Source of the DNA: Clavibacter zhangzhiyongii
GTDB lineage: Bacteria > Actinomycetota > Actinomycetes > Actinomycetales > Microbacteriaceae
NCBI RefSeq assembly: GCF_014775655.1
Contig: NZ_CP061274.1
Location: forward strand, 620,001-684,000
Direction: 5' to 3'
DNA length: 64,000 nt
The notes under the pieces are model-generated. The model had not been told where the DNA came from. It worked only from the letters and a program-made list of their open reading frames with translations, and did not search any database. Position numbers and translations under genes: made by a program. This document shows, piece after piece, positions 26,284-35,136 of the stretch; the stretch's first letter is position 1; each line of letters starts with the position of its first letter.

Positions 26284-27000
26284 CTACTTCTGGGCGGCCG
26301 GGTCGTCGAGGACCTCGGTGCGCACGTACTTGCGCACCTCAGCGCCCATGAGCTTGTAGCCGGTCATGTTCGTGTGGATCCCGTCCCGGAAGAACTCTGA
26401 GCGCCACTTCATGTCCTTGTTCGTGAGGTTCACCCACGGGTCGAAGTAGTGGAAGCCCTGCGCGTCGGCGAACTCCTCGAGGTGCGCGTTCACCTGCGGC
26501 GGCGTCTCGGGCGAGGCGTTCTGCGGCGGGATCCCGAGGATCACGGTCTCCTTCGGCGCGAGCTTCTCGACCGTCTGGAGGATGTCGGTGTCGAGCTGCG
26601 TGTCGGGCACGCCCGCGAGCCGGTTGTTGGTGCCGATCATGATCAGCGCCACGTCGACGTCCTCCACGGTCGGCGTGTTCGCCGCCATGAAGGTGCTGGT
26701 CGCGCCGTCGTTGCCCCAGCCGCCCGCGAAGGTCAGCGGGTCGCCGACGACGTAGTCGACGTAGGCCATGCCCTGGTCGATGCCCTGGGGGAGCGTGCCG
26801 ACGAAGCCGTTCGTGTTCGAGTCGCCCATGACGACGATGCGCACCAGGTCCTCCGGCGCGGTCGAGGCCGACGCGCTGGGCTCGGGTGCGCCCTCGGTCG
26901 CGGTGGGCGTGGGCTGCGGGTTCCCGCTGGTGCACCCGGCGAGCAGGAGGACGGCGGCGAGGGCGCTGACGGCGCCCCGGGCCATGCGACGTGCGGGCAT
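26284..27000 (-). CDS. SGNH/GDSL hydrolase lipoprotein
   Basis: The 238-residue protein begins with a lipoprotein signal (MPARRMARGAVSALAAVLLLAGC), with the lipobox LAGC and a Thr/Pro/Ser-rich linker behind it. The SGNH blocks are clear: 'IVVMGDSNTNGF' (Ser), 'GGWGNDGATS' (Gly), 'ALIMIGTNN' (Asn) and 'FRDGIHTNMTGY' (Asp and His). It is an outer-face esterase or acetyltransferase partner. ATG 27000 is chosen because the signal peptide begins there. The acyltransferase gene follows 91 bp downstream, which suggests joint work on a surface polysaccharide. Confidence 0.87.
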   Translation of the reverse strand: MPARRMARGAVSALAAVLLLAGCTSGNPQPTPTATEGAPEPSASASTAPEDLVRIVVMGDSNTNGFVGTLPQGIDQGMAYVDYVVGDPLTFAGGWGNDGATSTFMAANTPTVEDVDVALIMIGTNNRLAGVPDTQLDTDILQTVEKLAPKETVILGIPPQNASPETPPQVNAHLEEFADAQGFHYFDPWVNLTNKDMKWRSEFFRDGIHTNMTGYKLMGAEVRKYVRTEVLDDPAAQK

Positions 27001-27154
27001 AGGTGTGACATCCGATCGTGGTGGGGTCCGCGGCAGCGGCGAGCCGGTGACCCCGTCAGCCGCTGCGATCACGGGGTCGCTCGGAAACCATTGTGGCATG
27101 CGGTATCCGTCGGCCCTGAGGCGGCGTGGCGCGCCGCGGATCGACGGCGCGCGA

Positions 27155-27187
27155 GGGCCCCGTTGCGTGCATCACGCAACGGGGCCC
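27155..27187 (-). terminator. strong hairpin after the second EEP gene
   Basis: There is a perfect 15-bp inverted repeat (27155-27169 and 27173-27187) with a 3-nt loop. It starts 14 bp beyond the stop of the minus-strand EEP gene at 27201. Confidence 0.85.
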
Positions 27188-27200
27188 GGGATCGTGCGGA

Positions 27201-28253
27201 TCAGGCGGTGCGCGCGAGGCGGACGAGCGCCTGCACGGCGGCGTGATCCGAGGGGGAGCGACCCTCGAACGTGTAGGGGTTGATGGCCGAGTCGACCACC
27301 TCGACGCCGTCGCCCGCGAGGATCCAGTCGATGCGCTCGCCCTCGGGCACCGGAGCGCCGTACGCCGTGAACGTGCCGATGCCGGGGGTCGCGCGGTGCG
27401 CGGCCGTGGTCCAGGTGTCGGCGAGGCCCGCGTCGCGCGTGAGGATGTCGTACGCCGCCGACTCCTCGGCCGGCGCGTTGAAGTCGCCCGTCACGACGAC
27501 GGGGGCACCGGAGGCGACCTCCTGCAGCCGCTCGGAGATGAGGTCGGCGCTCTTGGTGCGCGCCAGCTCGGACTCGTGGTCGAGGTGCGTGTTGAGGTGC
27601 ACGAACTCGGCGCCGCTGCGGCGGTCGCGGAAGCGCGCCCACGTCGCGATGCGCGTGGTCGAGCAGCCCCACGAGCGGGATCCGATGAGCTCCGGCAGGT
27701 CGGACAGCCAGAACTGGTCCCACGCGACCACGTCGAGGCGGCGCTCGTCGTAGAAGATGGCGCTGTACTCCCCGCCGGACCCGCCGTCGCGGCCGTAGCC
27801 GAGCATGCGGTGGTGGGGGAGCGCCCGGGCGATGGCGGGCAGCTGGGCCGAGAGGGCCTCCTGCACGCCGAGGACGGTGGGCTGCTCGAGCTGGAGGAAG
27901 CGGGTGAGCACGGGCTCGCGGTCGGCCCAGTGGTCGGGGTCGCCCGGCTCGGTGGAGGCGCGGGCCAGGCGAATGTTGCACGTCATCACGTGCACGAGGT
28001 CGCCCTCGGCGGAGCCGATGGTCGCCTGCTGGGGCGGGGCGGGAGCGACGCGGGTCGCTGCCGCCGGACGAGACGGAGGGGGGTCGGCCTCCGCGGAGCC
28101 GTCCGGCCCGTCGGTCGTGGTGGTCGTCTCGTCCGCACGCGGTCGCTCGAGGAGCGCCGTGCCGGAACCGCGGGTGGGGCGCCCGACGCCCGGATCCGAT
28201 GATCCGGCACCGTCGAACAGGTCGCGTCGGCTGAATCCGCCGCTCGCCATCAT
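27201..28253 (-). CDS. endonuclease/exonuclease/phosphatase (EEP) family protein, copy 2
   Basis: The 350-residue protein has a 90-residue polar N-terminal extension (a Thr run and Pro/Ala) and then an EEP domain: 'HVMTCNIRL', 'VLGVQEAL', 'NTHLDHE', 'VVTGDFNAP', 'RIDWILAG' and 'SDHAAVQALV'. The extension opens with 'SRRDLF', a twin-Arg-like motif, but no hydrophobic core follows, so export is doubtful. The EEP part is clearly paralogous to the gene at 8822-9652 and on the same strand. Tandem ATGs at 28253 and 28250 follow a GAGGAG site. It probably hydrolyses a phosphodiester or phosphomonoester. Confidence 0.85.
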   Translation of the reverse strand: MMASGGFSRRDLFDGAGSSDPGVGRPTRGSGTALLERPRADETTTTTDGPDGSAEADPPPSRPAAATRVAPAPPQQATIGSAEGDLVHVMTCNIRLARASTEPGDPDHWADREPVLTRFLQLEQPTVLGVQEALSAQLPAIARALPHHRMLGYGRDGGSGGEYSAIFYDERRLDVVAWDQFWLSDLPELIGSRSWGCSTTRIATWARFRDRRSGAEFVHLNTHLDHESELARTKSADLISERLQEVASGAPVVVTGDFNAPAEESAAYDILTRDAGLADTWTTAAHRATPGIGTFTAYGAPVPEGERIDWILAGDGVEVVDSAINPYTFEGRSPSDHAAVQALVRLARTA

Positions 28254-28455
28254 GGAGTTCTCCTCGGGTCGCACGTGTCTCGCATGATCAGCCTGCGCGT
28301 GCGCGCCCCGGAGGGCACCCAACGGCGTGTGGCGGATGCGTGAACTGCACGCACAGGTCTACGCGAGGGGTGCGGGGATGGCAACCCGGGGGCGGCGTGT
28401 CGGCCGGGCGCGGAGGGATCCGCCAGGCCGATCATGCGGATCGCCCAGCCCGCCG

Positions 28456-29259
28456 TCAGCTCAGGTGCTCGGCGAGGAAGTCCGTGAGCGCGCGCCACGA
28501 GCGGCGCTCGGCGCGGTCCTGGTACTGCGCGCCGTGGTCGGGCGCGTCGACGCCCGGCACGGAGAACGCGTGCATGGCGCCGCTGTACGTGACGACCTGC
28601 CAGTCGATCGCGGGACGCGTGCGCATCTCGTCCTGGAACGCGGCGACCTTCGCGTCGGGGACCATCTGGTCGTCCGCGCCGGTGAGCACGAGGATCGCGG
28701 CCTGCACCTCGGCGACGTCGGCGGGCTCGTGCACGACGAGGCTGCCGTGCAGCGACACGGCCGCCTTGACGTCGGCGCCCGCGCGGGCGACCTCGAGCGA
28801 TGCGCTGCCGCCGAAGCAGTAGCCCATCACGGCGATGCGCGAGGGGTCGACGTCCGGCTCGGCCGCCAGGCGGTCGATGCCGGCCTGCACGCGGGCGCGC
28901 AGGAGCGGCAGGTCGGCATAGAAGGACCCGGCGACCTGCGCCGCGTCCTCGGGGCCGGGACGCACGTCGCGGCCGTACACGTCCGCCGCGAAGGCGACGT
29001 AGCCGAGGCGCGCGAGCATCTGGATCCGCGCGGCCACGTGCCCGCCGACGCCGAACCAGTCGTGGATCACGAGCACGGCCGGGCGTCGGCCGCCCTGCGA
29101 CGCGTCGCGGGCGAGCAGCCCCTCGAGCTCGGTGCCCTCGTGGTCGTACAGCACCGGGCCCATCTGGATGTCGGCGCCCTCGGGCAGCGGCACGCGCTCG
29201 GTGAGCTCGGCGAGGGACGGCGACCAGACGGGGGTCGATGCGGGATCGGTCATGCTCAT
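28456..29259 (-). CDS. dienelactone hydrolase family protein
   Basis: The 267-residue alpha/beta hydrolase has the DLH layout: '[37 protein letters not shown]', the nucleophile elbow 'GYCFGG' with catalytic Cys rather than Ser, an Asp in '[11 protein letters not shown]' and the His in '[10 protein letters not shown]'. The classical enzyme opens dienelactone to maleylacetate in chloroaromatic breakdown, but most genomic members have unknown ester or lactone substrates. Its ATG overlaps the purL stop (ATGA), so it is translated with the purine genes. That placement is odd for a catabolic enzyme. Confidence 0.88.
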   Translation of the reverse strand: MSMTDPASTPVWSPSLAELTERVPLPEGADIQMGPVLYDHEGTELEGLLARDASQGGRRPAVLVIHDWFGVGGHVAARIQMLARLGYVAFAADVYGRDVRPGPEDAAQVAGSFYADLPLLRARVQAGIDRLAAEPDVDPSRIAVMGYCFGGSASLEVARAGADVKAAVSLHGSLVVHEPADVAEVQAAILVLTGADDQMVPDAKVAAFQDEMRTRPAIDWQVVTYSGAMHAFSVPGVDAPDHGAQYQDRAERRSWRALTDFLAEHLS

Positions 29260-31619
29260 GCCTCCACGGCGGTGCCGAAGCGGGCGGGGAGCGTGGCGCG
29301 GTGGATCCCGCGCAGCTCCTCGACCGACAGGGTGAACAGGCCCTGCAGCTCGAGGCCGGGCGCCTGCGCGTCCGTCACCCCGATGCGGAGCACGGGGTAG
29401 CCGCGCCCCTCGCAGAGACCCTGGAACTTGACGTCGTCCTCGCGGGGGACCGTGACGAGCATCCGGCCGGTGGACTCGGAGAAGAGGGCGGTCGCCGCAT
29501 CCACGCCGTCGCGCTGGACGATGCCGTCGAGCCAGACGCGCGCGCCGACGCCGAAGCGCATCACGGACTCCGCGAGCGCCTGGCCGAGGCCGCCGTCCGA
29601 GAGGTCGTGCGCGCTGGCGACGAGCGACTGGGTCGCGCCCGCCGCGATGAGGGAGGCGAGGTCCTTCTCCGCCGCGAGGTCGACCACGGGCGGGACGCCG
29701 CCGAGGTGGTCGTGCACCGTGCCGGCCCAGGCGGATCCGTCGAGCTCCTCGCGCGTGACGCCGAGGAGGTAGATGTTGTCGCCCTCGTCCTGCCAGCCGG
29801 ACGGGATGCGGCGCGCGACGTCGTCGATCACGCCGAGCACGCCCACGACGGGCGTGGGGTGGATGGCCTGCGTGCCCGTCTGGTTGTAGAGGGACACGTT
29901 GCCGCCCGTGACGGGGATCTCGAGCTCCAGGCAGCCGTCCGCGAGGCCCTCGACCGTGCGGCTGAACTGCCACATGACCTCGGGGTCCTCGGGGCTGCCG
30001 AAGTTGAGGCAGTCGCTCACGGCGACGGGCGTCGCGCCGGACGCGGCGACGTTGCGGTACGCCTCCGCGAGGGCGAGCTGCGCGCCGCGGTACGGGTCGA
30101 GCTGGCAGAAGCGGCCGTTCGCGTCGGTGGCGACCGAGAAGCCGAGGCCGCTCTCCTCGTCGACGCGCACCATGCCCGCGTCGTCGGGGAACGACAGGGC
30201 CGTGTTGCCCATGACGTAGCGGTCGTACTGGTCGGTGATCCACGACGCGTCGGCGAGGTTCGGGCTGCCGAGGAGCTGGAGGAACTGGTCGCGGATGTCG
30301 TCGGGCGCGGTGGGGCGCGCGAGGCGCGAGGCGGAGTCGGCCTGGAGGGCGTCGATCCACGTGGGGTAGGCGACGGGGCGGTCGTAGACCGGGCCGTCGA
30401 CCGCGACCGTGCGCGGCTCGACGTCGACGATGCGCTCGCCGTGGTGGTCGATGACGAGGCGGCCGGTGTCGGTGACCTCGCCGAGCACGCTGGTCTCGAC
30501 GTCCCACTTGCGGACGACCGCGAGGAAGCCCTCGAGCTTCTCCGGCGTGACGACCGCCATCATGCGCTCCTGGCTCTCCGACATGAGGATCTCCTCGGCC
30601 GTGAGCGACGGGTCGCGCAGCAGCACCTCCTCGAGCCGGATGTGCATGCCGCCGTCGCCGTTCGAGGCGAGCTCGCTCGTGGCGCAGGAGATGCCGGCGG
30701 CTCCCAGGTCCTGGATGCCCTCCACGAGGTCCTCCCGGAACAGCTCGAGGCAGCACTCGATGAGCACCTTCTCGGCGAACGGGTCGCCCACCTGCACCGC
30801 GGGGCGCTTGGTGGGGCCGCCGTCGGCGAAGGTGTCGCTCGCGAGGATGGAGGCGCCGCCGATGCCGTCGCCGCCCGTGCGGGCGCCGAACAGCACGACC
30901 TTGTTGCCCACGCCGCGCGCGTTGGCGAGGTGGAGGTCCTCGTGGCGGAGGACGCCCACCGCGAGCGCGTTGACGAGCGGGTTGCCCTGGTACACGCGGT
31001 CGAAGTAGGTCTCGCCGCCGATGTTCGGCAGGCCCAGGCAGTTGCCGTAGAAGCTGATGCCGGAGACCACGCCGTGCACGACGCGCGCGGTGTCGGGGTC
31101 GTCGATGTCGCCGAAGCGGAGCGCGTCCATCACGGCGACGGGGCGGGCGCCCATCGAGATGATGTCGCGGACGATGCCGCCGACACCGGTCGCGGCGCCC
31201 TGGAACGGCTCGATGTAGGAGGGGTGGTTGTGGCTCTCGATCTTGAAGGTGACGGCCCAGCCCTCGCCCACGTCGACGACGCCGGCGTTCTCGCCCATGC
31301 CGACCATGAGGTCCTTCTTCATGGACTCGCTGACCTTCTGCCCGAACTGGCGCAGGTACTTCTTCGAGGACTTGTAGGAGCAGTGCTCGCTCCACATGAC
31401 CGAGTACATGGCGAGCTCGCCGCTCGTGGGGCGGCGGCCGAGGATCTCGCGGATCTTCAGGTACTCGCCCTCCGTGAGCCCGAGCGCCGCGTACGGCTGC
31501 TCCTTCTCGGGGGTGCGCTCGGCCATCGCGACGGTGTCGGCGACGTGGCGACGCGCGCCCTGCCCCTCTCCCGCGGGGGCCTCGGTGGGGACGGATGCGG
31601 GATCGGGGTGGACGCTCAC
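29256..31619 (-). CDS. purL: phosphoribosylformylglycinamidine synthase subunit PurL
   Basis: The 787-residue product is the small-type PurL that works with PurS and PurQ. It converts FGAR, ATP and glutamine-derived ammonia to FGAM in the fourth step of purine synthesis. Diagnostic parts are '[15 protein letters not shown]', '[29 protein letters not shown]', '[12 protein letters not shown]', and in the second half '[17 protein letters not shown]' and '[17 protein letters not shown]'. The GTG start overlaps the purQ stop (GTGA). Length is about 40 residues above the Bacillus type because of the N-terminal tail. Confidence 0.97.
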   Translation of the reverse strand: MSVHPDPASVPTEAPAGEGQGARRHVADTVAMAERTPEKEQPYAALGLTEGEYLKIREILGRRPTSGELAMYSVMWSEHCSYKSSKKYLRQFGQKVSESMKKDLMVGMGENAGVVDVGEGWAVTFKIESHNHPSYIEPFQGAATGVGGIVRDIISMGARPVAVMDALRFGDIDDPDTARVVHGVVSGISFYGNCLGLPNIGGETYFDRVYQGNPLVNALAVGVLRHEDLHLANARGVGNKVVLFGARTGGDGIGGASILASDTFADGGPTKRPAVQVGDPFAEKVLIECCLELFREDLVEGIQDLGAAGISCATSELASNGDGGMHIRLEEVLLRDPSLTAEEILMSESQERMMAVVTPEKLEGFLAVVRKWDVETSVLGEVTDTGRLVIDHHGERIVDVEPRTVAVDGPVYDRPVAYPTWIDALQADSASRLARPTAPDDIRDQFLQLLGSPNLADASWITDQYDRYVMGNTALSFPDDAGMVRVDEESGLGFSVATDANGRFCQLDPYRGAQLALAEAYRNVAASGATPVAVSDCLNFGSPEDPEVMWQFSRTVEGLADGCLELEIPVTGGNVSLYNQTGTQAIHPTPVVGVLGVIDDVARRIPSGWQDEGDNIYLLGVTREELDGSAWAGTVHDHLGGVPPVVDLAAEKDLASLIAAGATQSLVASAHDLSDGGLGQALAESVMRFGVGARVWLDGIVQRDGVDAATALFSESTGRMLVTVPREDDVKFQGLCEGRGYPVLRIGVTDAQAPGLELQGLFTLSVEELRGIHRATLPARFGTAVEA

Positions 31620-32311
31620 TGCGCGAGGACTCCTTCGAGGACGGACGTGAAGAGACGGAGGCCGTCGACACCGGAGCGCATGGCGGCCGGGGTGTCCGGT
31701 CCGAAGCCCTCCTCGACGGCGTGCTCGGGGTGGGGCATGAGGCCGACGACGTTGCCGCGGGCGTTGGTGATCCCGGCGATGTCGCGGAGGGATCCGTTCG
31801 GGTTGCCGCCGAGGTAGCGGAAGGCCACGCGGCCCTCGCCCTCGAGGCGGTCGAGCGTGTCGGCGTCGGCGATGAAGCCGCCCTCGCCGTTCTTCAGCGG
31901 GATGGTGATCTCCTCGCCCTCGGCGAAGGCGCTGGTCCACGCGGTGCCGGTGGCCTCGACGCGGAGGCGCTGGTCGCGGCAGACGAAGTTCCCGGCCTCG
32001 TTGCGGATCAGCCCGCCGGGCAGCAGGTGCGCCTCGGTGAGCATCTGGAAGCCGTTGCAGATGCCGAGCACGGGGACGCCGCGCTCGGCCGCGTCCACCA
32101 CCTCGCGCATGATCGGCGCGAACGCCGCGATGGCGCCGGCGCGCATGTAGTCGCCGTAGCTGAAGCCGCCGGGGAGCACGACCGCGTCGACGCCCTGGAG
32201 GTCGTGGTCGCCGTGCCAGAGCGCGACCGGTGTGGCACCCGCGAGGCGGACGGCGCGCTGCGCGTCGCGGTCGTCGAGGGATCCCGGGAAGGTGATGACC
32301 CCGACGCGCAT
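31616..32311 (-). CDS. purQ: phosphoribosylformylglycinamidine synthase subunit PurQ
   Basis: The 231-residue class I glutamine amidotransferase has the nucleophile Cys in '[10 protein letters not shown]', an oxyanion-type '[17 protein letters not shown]' and the His-Glu pair in '[11 protein letters not shown]'. It supplies ammonia to PurL. ATG 32311 overlaps the purS stop, and its own stop overlaps the purL start, so all three subunits are coupled. Confidence 0.97.
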   Translation of the reverse strand: MRVGVITFPGSLDDRDAQRAVRLAGATPVALWHGDHDLQGVDAVVLPGGFSYGDYMRAGAIAAFAPIMREVVDAAERGVPVLGICNGFQMLTEAHLLPGGLIRNEAGNFVCRDQRLRVEATGTAWTSAFAEGEEITIPLKNGEGGFIADADTLDRLEGEGRVAFRYLGGNPNGSLRDIAGITNARGNVVGLMPHPEHAVEEGFGPDTPAAMRSGVDGLRLFTSVLEGVLAQ

Positions 32312-32703
32312 CAGCGCTGCTCCGCCGCGGCGGAACCGTGGGGGAGCGGGTGCGCGGCGACGTCGGTGTCGGCCGTGCCGCCGTCGGCGACGGTGTGCTC
32401 GTCGGTGACGTTGCCGGTGGCCATGTCGGCCTCGGCGGAGAGGCCGAACCCGTCGAGCCCGGCGACGTGGACGCTGATGACGTCCTCGATGACGGAGTTG
32501 GAGAGCATGTCGGCGGCGAGCGACTGGACGTCGGCGAGCAGCGCGTCGTCCACCTCGCCCTCGACGGTGAGCTCGAAGCGCTTGCCGATGCGGACGCCGG
32601 TGAAGCGGTCCTTGCCGAGGCGGGACAGGGCGCCGGCCACGGCCTTCCCCTGGGGGTCGAGCAGCTCGGCCTTGGGCATCACTTCGACGACGATCGTGGG
32701 CAC
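32311..32703 (-). CDS. purS: phosphoribosylformylglycinamidine synthase subunit PurS
   Basis: The first 80 or so residues are PurS ('[28 protein letters not shown]', '[13 protein letters not shown]', '[10 protein letters not shown]'), the small bridging subunit of FGAM synthase. The protein runs on for about 45 more residues of Ala/Thr/Asp-rich tail, longer than usual for PurS. The start is GTG at 32703. It is the first gene of purS-purQ-purL-dienelactone hydrolase, and a TACGCT -10 lies 40 bp upstream. Confidence 0.93.
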   Translation of the reverse strand: MPTIVVEVMPKAELLDPQGKAVAGALSRLGKDRFTGVRIGKRFELTVEGEVDDALLADVQSLAADMLSNSVIEDVISVHVAGLDGFGLSAEADMATGNVTDEHTVADGGTADTDVAAHPLPHGSAAAEQR

Positions 32704-32742
32704 GATGGATCTCCGGCTTCCTGGAGGCGGGTGGATGCGCTC

Positions 32743-32748
32743 AGCGTA
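32743..32748 (-). promoter_or_regulatory. candidate -10 hexamer of the purS operon
   Basis: On the minus strand this reads TACGCT and would give a leader of about 33 nt to GTG 32703. Confidence 0.45.
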
Positions 32749-32758
32749 CCCGACGGCC

Positions 32759-32787
32759 GCGCCCCGCCGGGCGGGTCGGCGGGGCGC
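32759..32787 (-). terminator. hairpin after the DUF2848 gene
   Basis: A perfect 10-bp inverted repeat (32759-32768 and 32778-32787) with a 9-nt loop begins 12 bp past the stop of the DUF2848 gene and just before the purS promoter. Confidence 0.7.
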
Positions 32788-32799
32788 ACGGCGCGGGGA

Positions 32800-33483
32800 T
32801 CAGCCGATCGCCTCGGGCAGCAGCTCCACGCGGTAGGCGGCGTCGATGGTCTCGCCGGTCGCCGGGTCCTCGAGCTGCACGCGCCAGCGCGACGCGAACT
32901 GGTCGACGCCCGGGACCATCGCGACCGTGCCCGAGATCAGCACCGTGCCGGGGACGCGGAGGCCGCGCTGCTCGAGCACCTCGAGCCAGTGGTCGGGCGT
33001 GAGGAGCGCGCCGAGGGTGGAGTCCTGGATGAGCTCCTCGGCGCCCTCCTCGCCGACCCAGCCGCGGAGGCGGATCGCATCGAGGCGGTCGCGCACGTCG
33101 GCCAGGCGCCACGCCTTCCGACCGAGCACGTCCGGCCCCGCGTTCTTGCTCCACGCGACGCCGTGCACCTCGAGCGCGCGGTCGGTGTGGTCGCACGCGA
33201 CGGTGAGGAGCACGTCGTCCTCGGTGATCACGAGCGCCCACTCGGCCTCGCCCGAGGTGCGGCCGTGCTGCGCGAACACGGTCTCCGCCTGGGACGCGAG
33301 GTAGGGCGCGACCGGGTAGAGGGCGGGCGTGACGTCGGGGCCGGGGACGCCGAGCTCGGCGAGCTCGGCGATGTGCGCTTGGACCTCGGCCTGGTCGCGG
33401 CCCGCGTAGCCGGCGTTGAGGAGGCTCACGACCTCGACGCTCGTGGTGGATCCGTCGGGCAGCTGGAAGCGCAGGGTGGTCAT
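32800..33483 (-). CDS. DUF2848 protein (fumarylacetoacetate-hydrolase-like)
   Basis: The 227-residue product matches the DUF2848 pattern: 'LNAGYAGRDQAEVQAHIAELAELGVPGP', 'PYLASQAETVFAQHGRTSGEAEWALVI', 'DHTDRALEVHGVAWSKNAGPDVLG' and 'VPGTVLISGTVAMVPGV'. The fold resembles FAH-family hydrolases and decarboxylases; no member has a settled reaction. The ATG follows a GGAGGA site. It is divergent from an MFS carrier, with a TGTATACA operator between them that is also present at the regulator and amidase genes. It is therefore probably one step in breakdown of the compound imported by that carrier. Confidence 0.8.
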   Translation of the reverse strand: MTTLRFQLPDGSTTSVEVVSLLNAGYAGRDQAEVQAHIAELAELGVPGPDVTPALYPVAPYLASQAETVFAQHGRTSGEAEWALVITEDDVLLTVACDHTDRALEVHGVAWSKNAGPDVLGRKAWRLADVRDRLDAIRLRGWVGEEGAEELIQDSTLGALLTPDHWLEVLEQRGLRVPGTVLISGTVAMVPGVDQFASRWRVQLEDPATGETIDAAYRVELLPEAIG

Positions 33484-33565
33484 CGATCCTCCGGTGGTGT
33501 TTCGAACGTGTGAAGAAATGCGGTCCGAGCCGCCCGGCCGTGGTGCCGGGGCCTTGGTATGCCTA

Positions 33566-33575
33566 CTGTATACAG
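33566..33575. promoter_or_regulatory. GntR/FadR-type operator, site 1 (CTGTATACAG)
   Basis: The perfect palindrome CTGTATACAG lies between the divergent DUF2848 and MFS genes. Its core TGTATACA is identical to site 2 at 35818-35825 and fits the FadR-subfamily TnGTnnnACnA style. The core contains TATACA on both strands, a possible -10 in each direction. Confidence 0.7.
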
Positions 33576-33647
33576 CACACCGACCGGACGCCCGGCGGGA
33601 TCCGACCCCCCGGATCCGCCGCCCGGATGACCCACCCAGGAGCTCCC

Positions 33648-35036
33648 ATGGCCGACGACCCCTCCGCCGTCAGGGCGACGCCCGCGCCCGCATCCGGCGC
33701 ACCCGCCACGACCGAGAAGCCGTCGAGGCGCGACCTCGTGAAGGCCTTCACCGCGAGCCTCACCGGCACCTCGCTCGAGTGGTACGACTTCGCCGTCTAC
33801 TCCGCCGCCAGCGCCGTCGTGTTCCCCGTCGTCTTCTTCCCCGCGTCCGACCCGTACACGGCGACGATCCTCGCGTTCTCCACCTACGCGGTCGGCTACG
33901 TCTCGCGCCCCATCGGCGGGTTCGTCTTCGGGCGGCTCGGCGACAAGATCGGCCGGAAGCCCGTCCTCGTGCTCACGCTGCTGCTCATCGGCATCGCGAC
34001 CTTCCTCATCGGCGTCCTGCCGGGCTACGCCACCATCGGGCTCGCGGCGCCGATCATCCTCGTGCTCCTCCGCTTCGCGCAGGGCGTGGGCGTCGGCGGC
34101 GAGTGGGGCGGCGCGGTGCTGCTCTCCAGCGAGTTCGGGGATCCACGCAAGCGCGGGTTCTGGTCGTCGGCCGCGCAGGTCGGCCCGCCCGCGGGCAACC
34201 TGCTCGCCAACGGCGCGCTCGCGCTGCTGACCGTGCTGCTCACCGAGGACGACTTCCTCGACTGGGGCTGGCGCGTCGCCTTCCTCCTCTCCGCGCTGCT
34301 CGTGGCGTTCGGCCTCTGGATCCGCCTCAAGCTCGAGGACACCCCCGTGTTCAAGGCGCTGCAGGAGCGCGGCGACCGCCCGAGCGCGCCCATCTCCGAG
34401 GTGTTCCGCACGCAGGGCCGCCCGCTCGTCGCGGCGATCCTCTCCCGCGTCGGACCCGACGTCCTCTACGCGCTCTTCACCGTCTTCACGCTGACGTACG
34501 GCGTCAACTCGCTCGGCTTCGAGCGCAGCCAGGTGCTCGTCGCGGTGCTCGTCGGATCCGCCGTGCAGCTGTTCACGATCCCGCTCGCGGGCGCCGTGAG
34601 CGACCGGATCAACCGCCGGGCGCTCTATGCAGCCGCCGCAGTGGGCGCGGCCGTCTGGGCGTACGTGTTCTTCGTGATCACCGACGGCTCGTCGACCTTC
34701 GTGCTCGGCGTGGGCATCGTGCTCGGCCTCTTCTTCCACTCCTTCATGTACGGGCCGCAGGCGGCGTACATCATCGAGCAGTTCTCGCCGCGGCTCCGCT
34801 ACACGGGCGCCTCGCTCGCGTACACGATCGCCGGCGTCATCGGCGGGGCCATCGCGCCGCTGATGTTCACGATCATCTACGAGGAGACCGGCAGCTGGGT
34901 CGGCATCGCGCTGTACCTCACGGCCGCGGTCGTGCTCACGCTCGTGGGCCTCGCGATGGGCCGCGACTCGAACGTGGAGGAGGACGAGGAGTACGTGCGC
35001 CTCGGCGCCGAGGGCGTGGCGGCACCGCGCGTCTGA
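33648..35036 (+). CDS. MFS metabolite:proton symporter (shikimate/alpha-ketoglutarate-type)
   Basis: The 462-residue protein has twelve predicted helices and the signatures of the metabolite:H+ symporter family: 'SLTGTSLEWYDFAVYSAASAVVFPVVFFP', 'RPIGGFVFGRLGDKIGRKPVLVLTLLLIG' (the RxGxRxGR-type loop) and 'RFAQGVGVGGEWGGAVLLSSEF'. Members bring in organic acids such as shikimate, citrate, proline or alpha-ketoglutarate. ATG 33648 follows a CAGGAG site. The shared operator points to coordinate control with the DUF2848, GntR and amidase genes, so it is probably the uptake system of that pathway. Confidence 0.9.
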   Translation: MADDPSAVRATPAPASGAPATTEKPSRRDLVKAFTASLTGTSLEWYDFAVYSAASAVVFPVVFFPASDPYTATILAFSTYAVGYVSRPIGGFVFGRLGDKIGRKPVLVLTLLLIGIATFLIGVLPGYATIGLAAPIILVLLRFAQGVGVGGEWGGAVLLSSEFGDPRKRGFWSSAAQVGPPAGNLLANGALALLTVLLTEDDFLDWGWRVAFLLSALLVAFGLWIRLKLEDTPVFKALQERGDRPSAPISEVFRTQGRPLVAAILSRVGPDVLYALFTVFTLTYGVNSLGFERSQVLVAVLVGSAVQLFTIPLAGAVSDRINRRALYAAAAVGAAVWAYVFFVITDGSSTFVLGVGIVLGLFFHSFMYGPQAAYIIEQFSPRLRYTGASLAYTIAGVIGGAIAPLMFTIIYEETGSWVGIALYLTAAVVLTLVGLAMGRDSNVEEDEEYVRLGAEGVAAPRV

Positions 35037-35053
35037 CGCTCCCCGTCACCCGG

Positions 35054-35089
35054 CGGCGCCCGGATCCCCGACCAGGGGTCCGGGCGCCG
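35054..35089. terminator. hairpin between MFS and GntR genes
   Basis: A 15-bp stem with one bulged T (35054-35069 and 35075-35089) and a 5-nt loop lies between two convergent genes and could end transcription in both directions. Confidence 0.75.
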
Positions 35090-35136
35090 TCGCGTGCGGG
35101 CGGCGCCGGAGCGCGGGCACGGGCAGGCGCGGCGCG

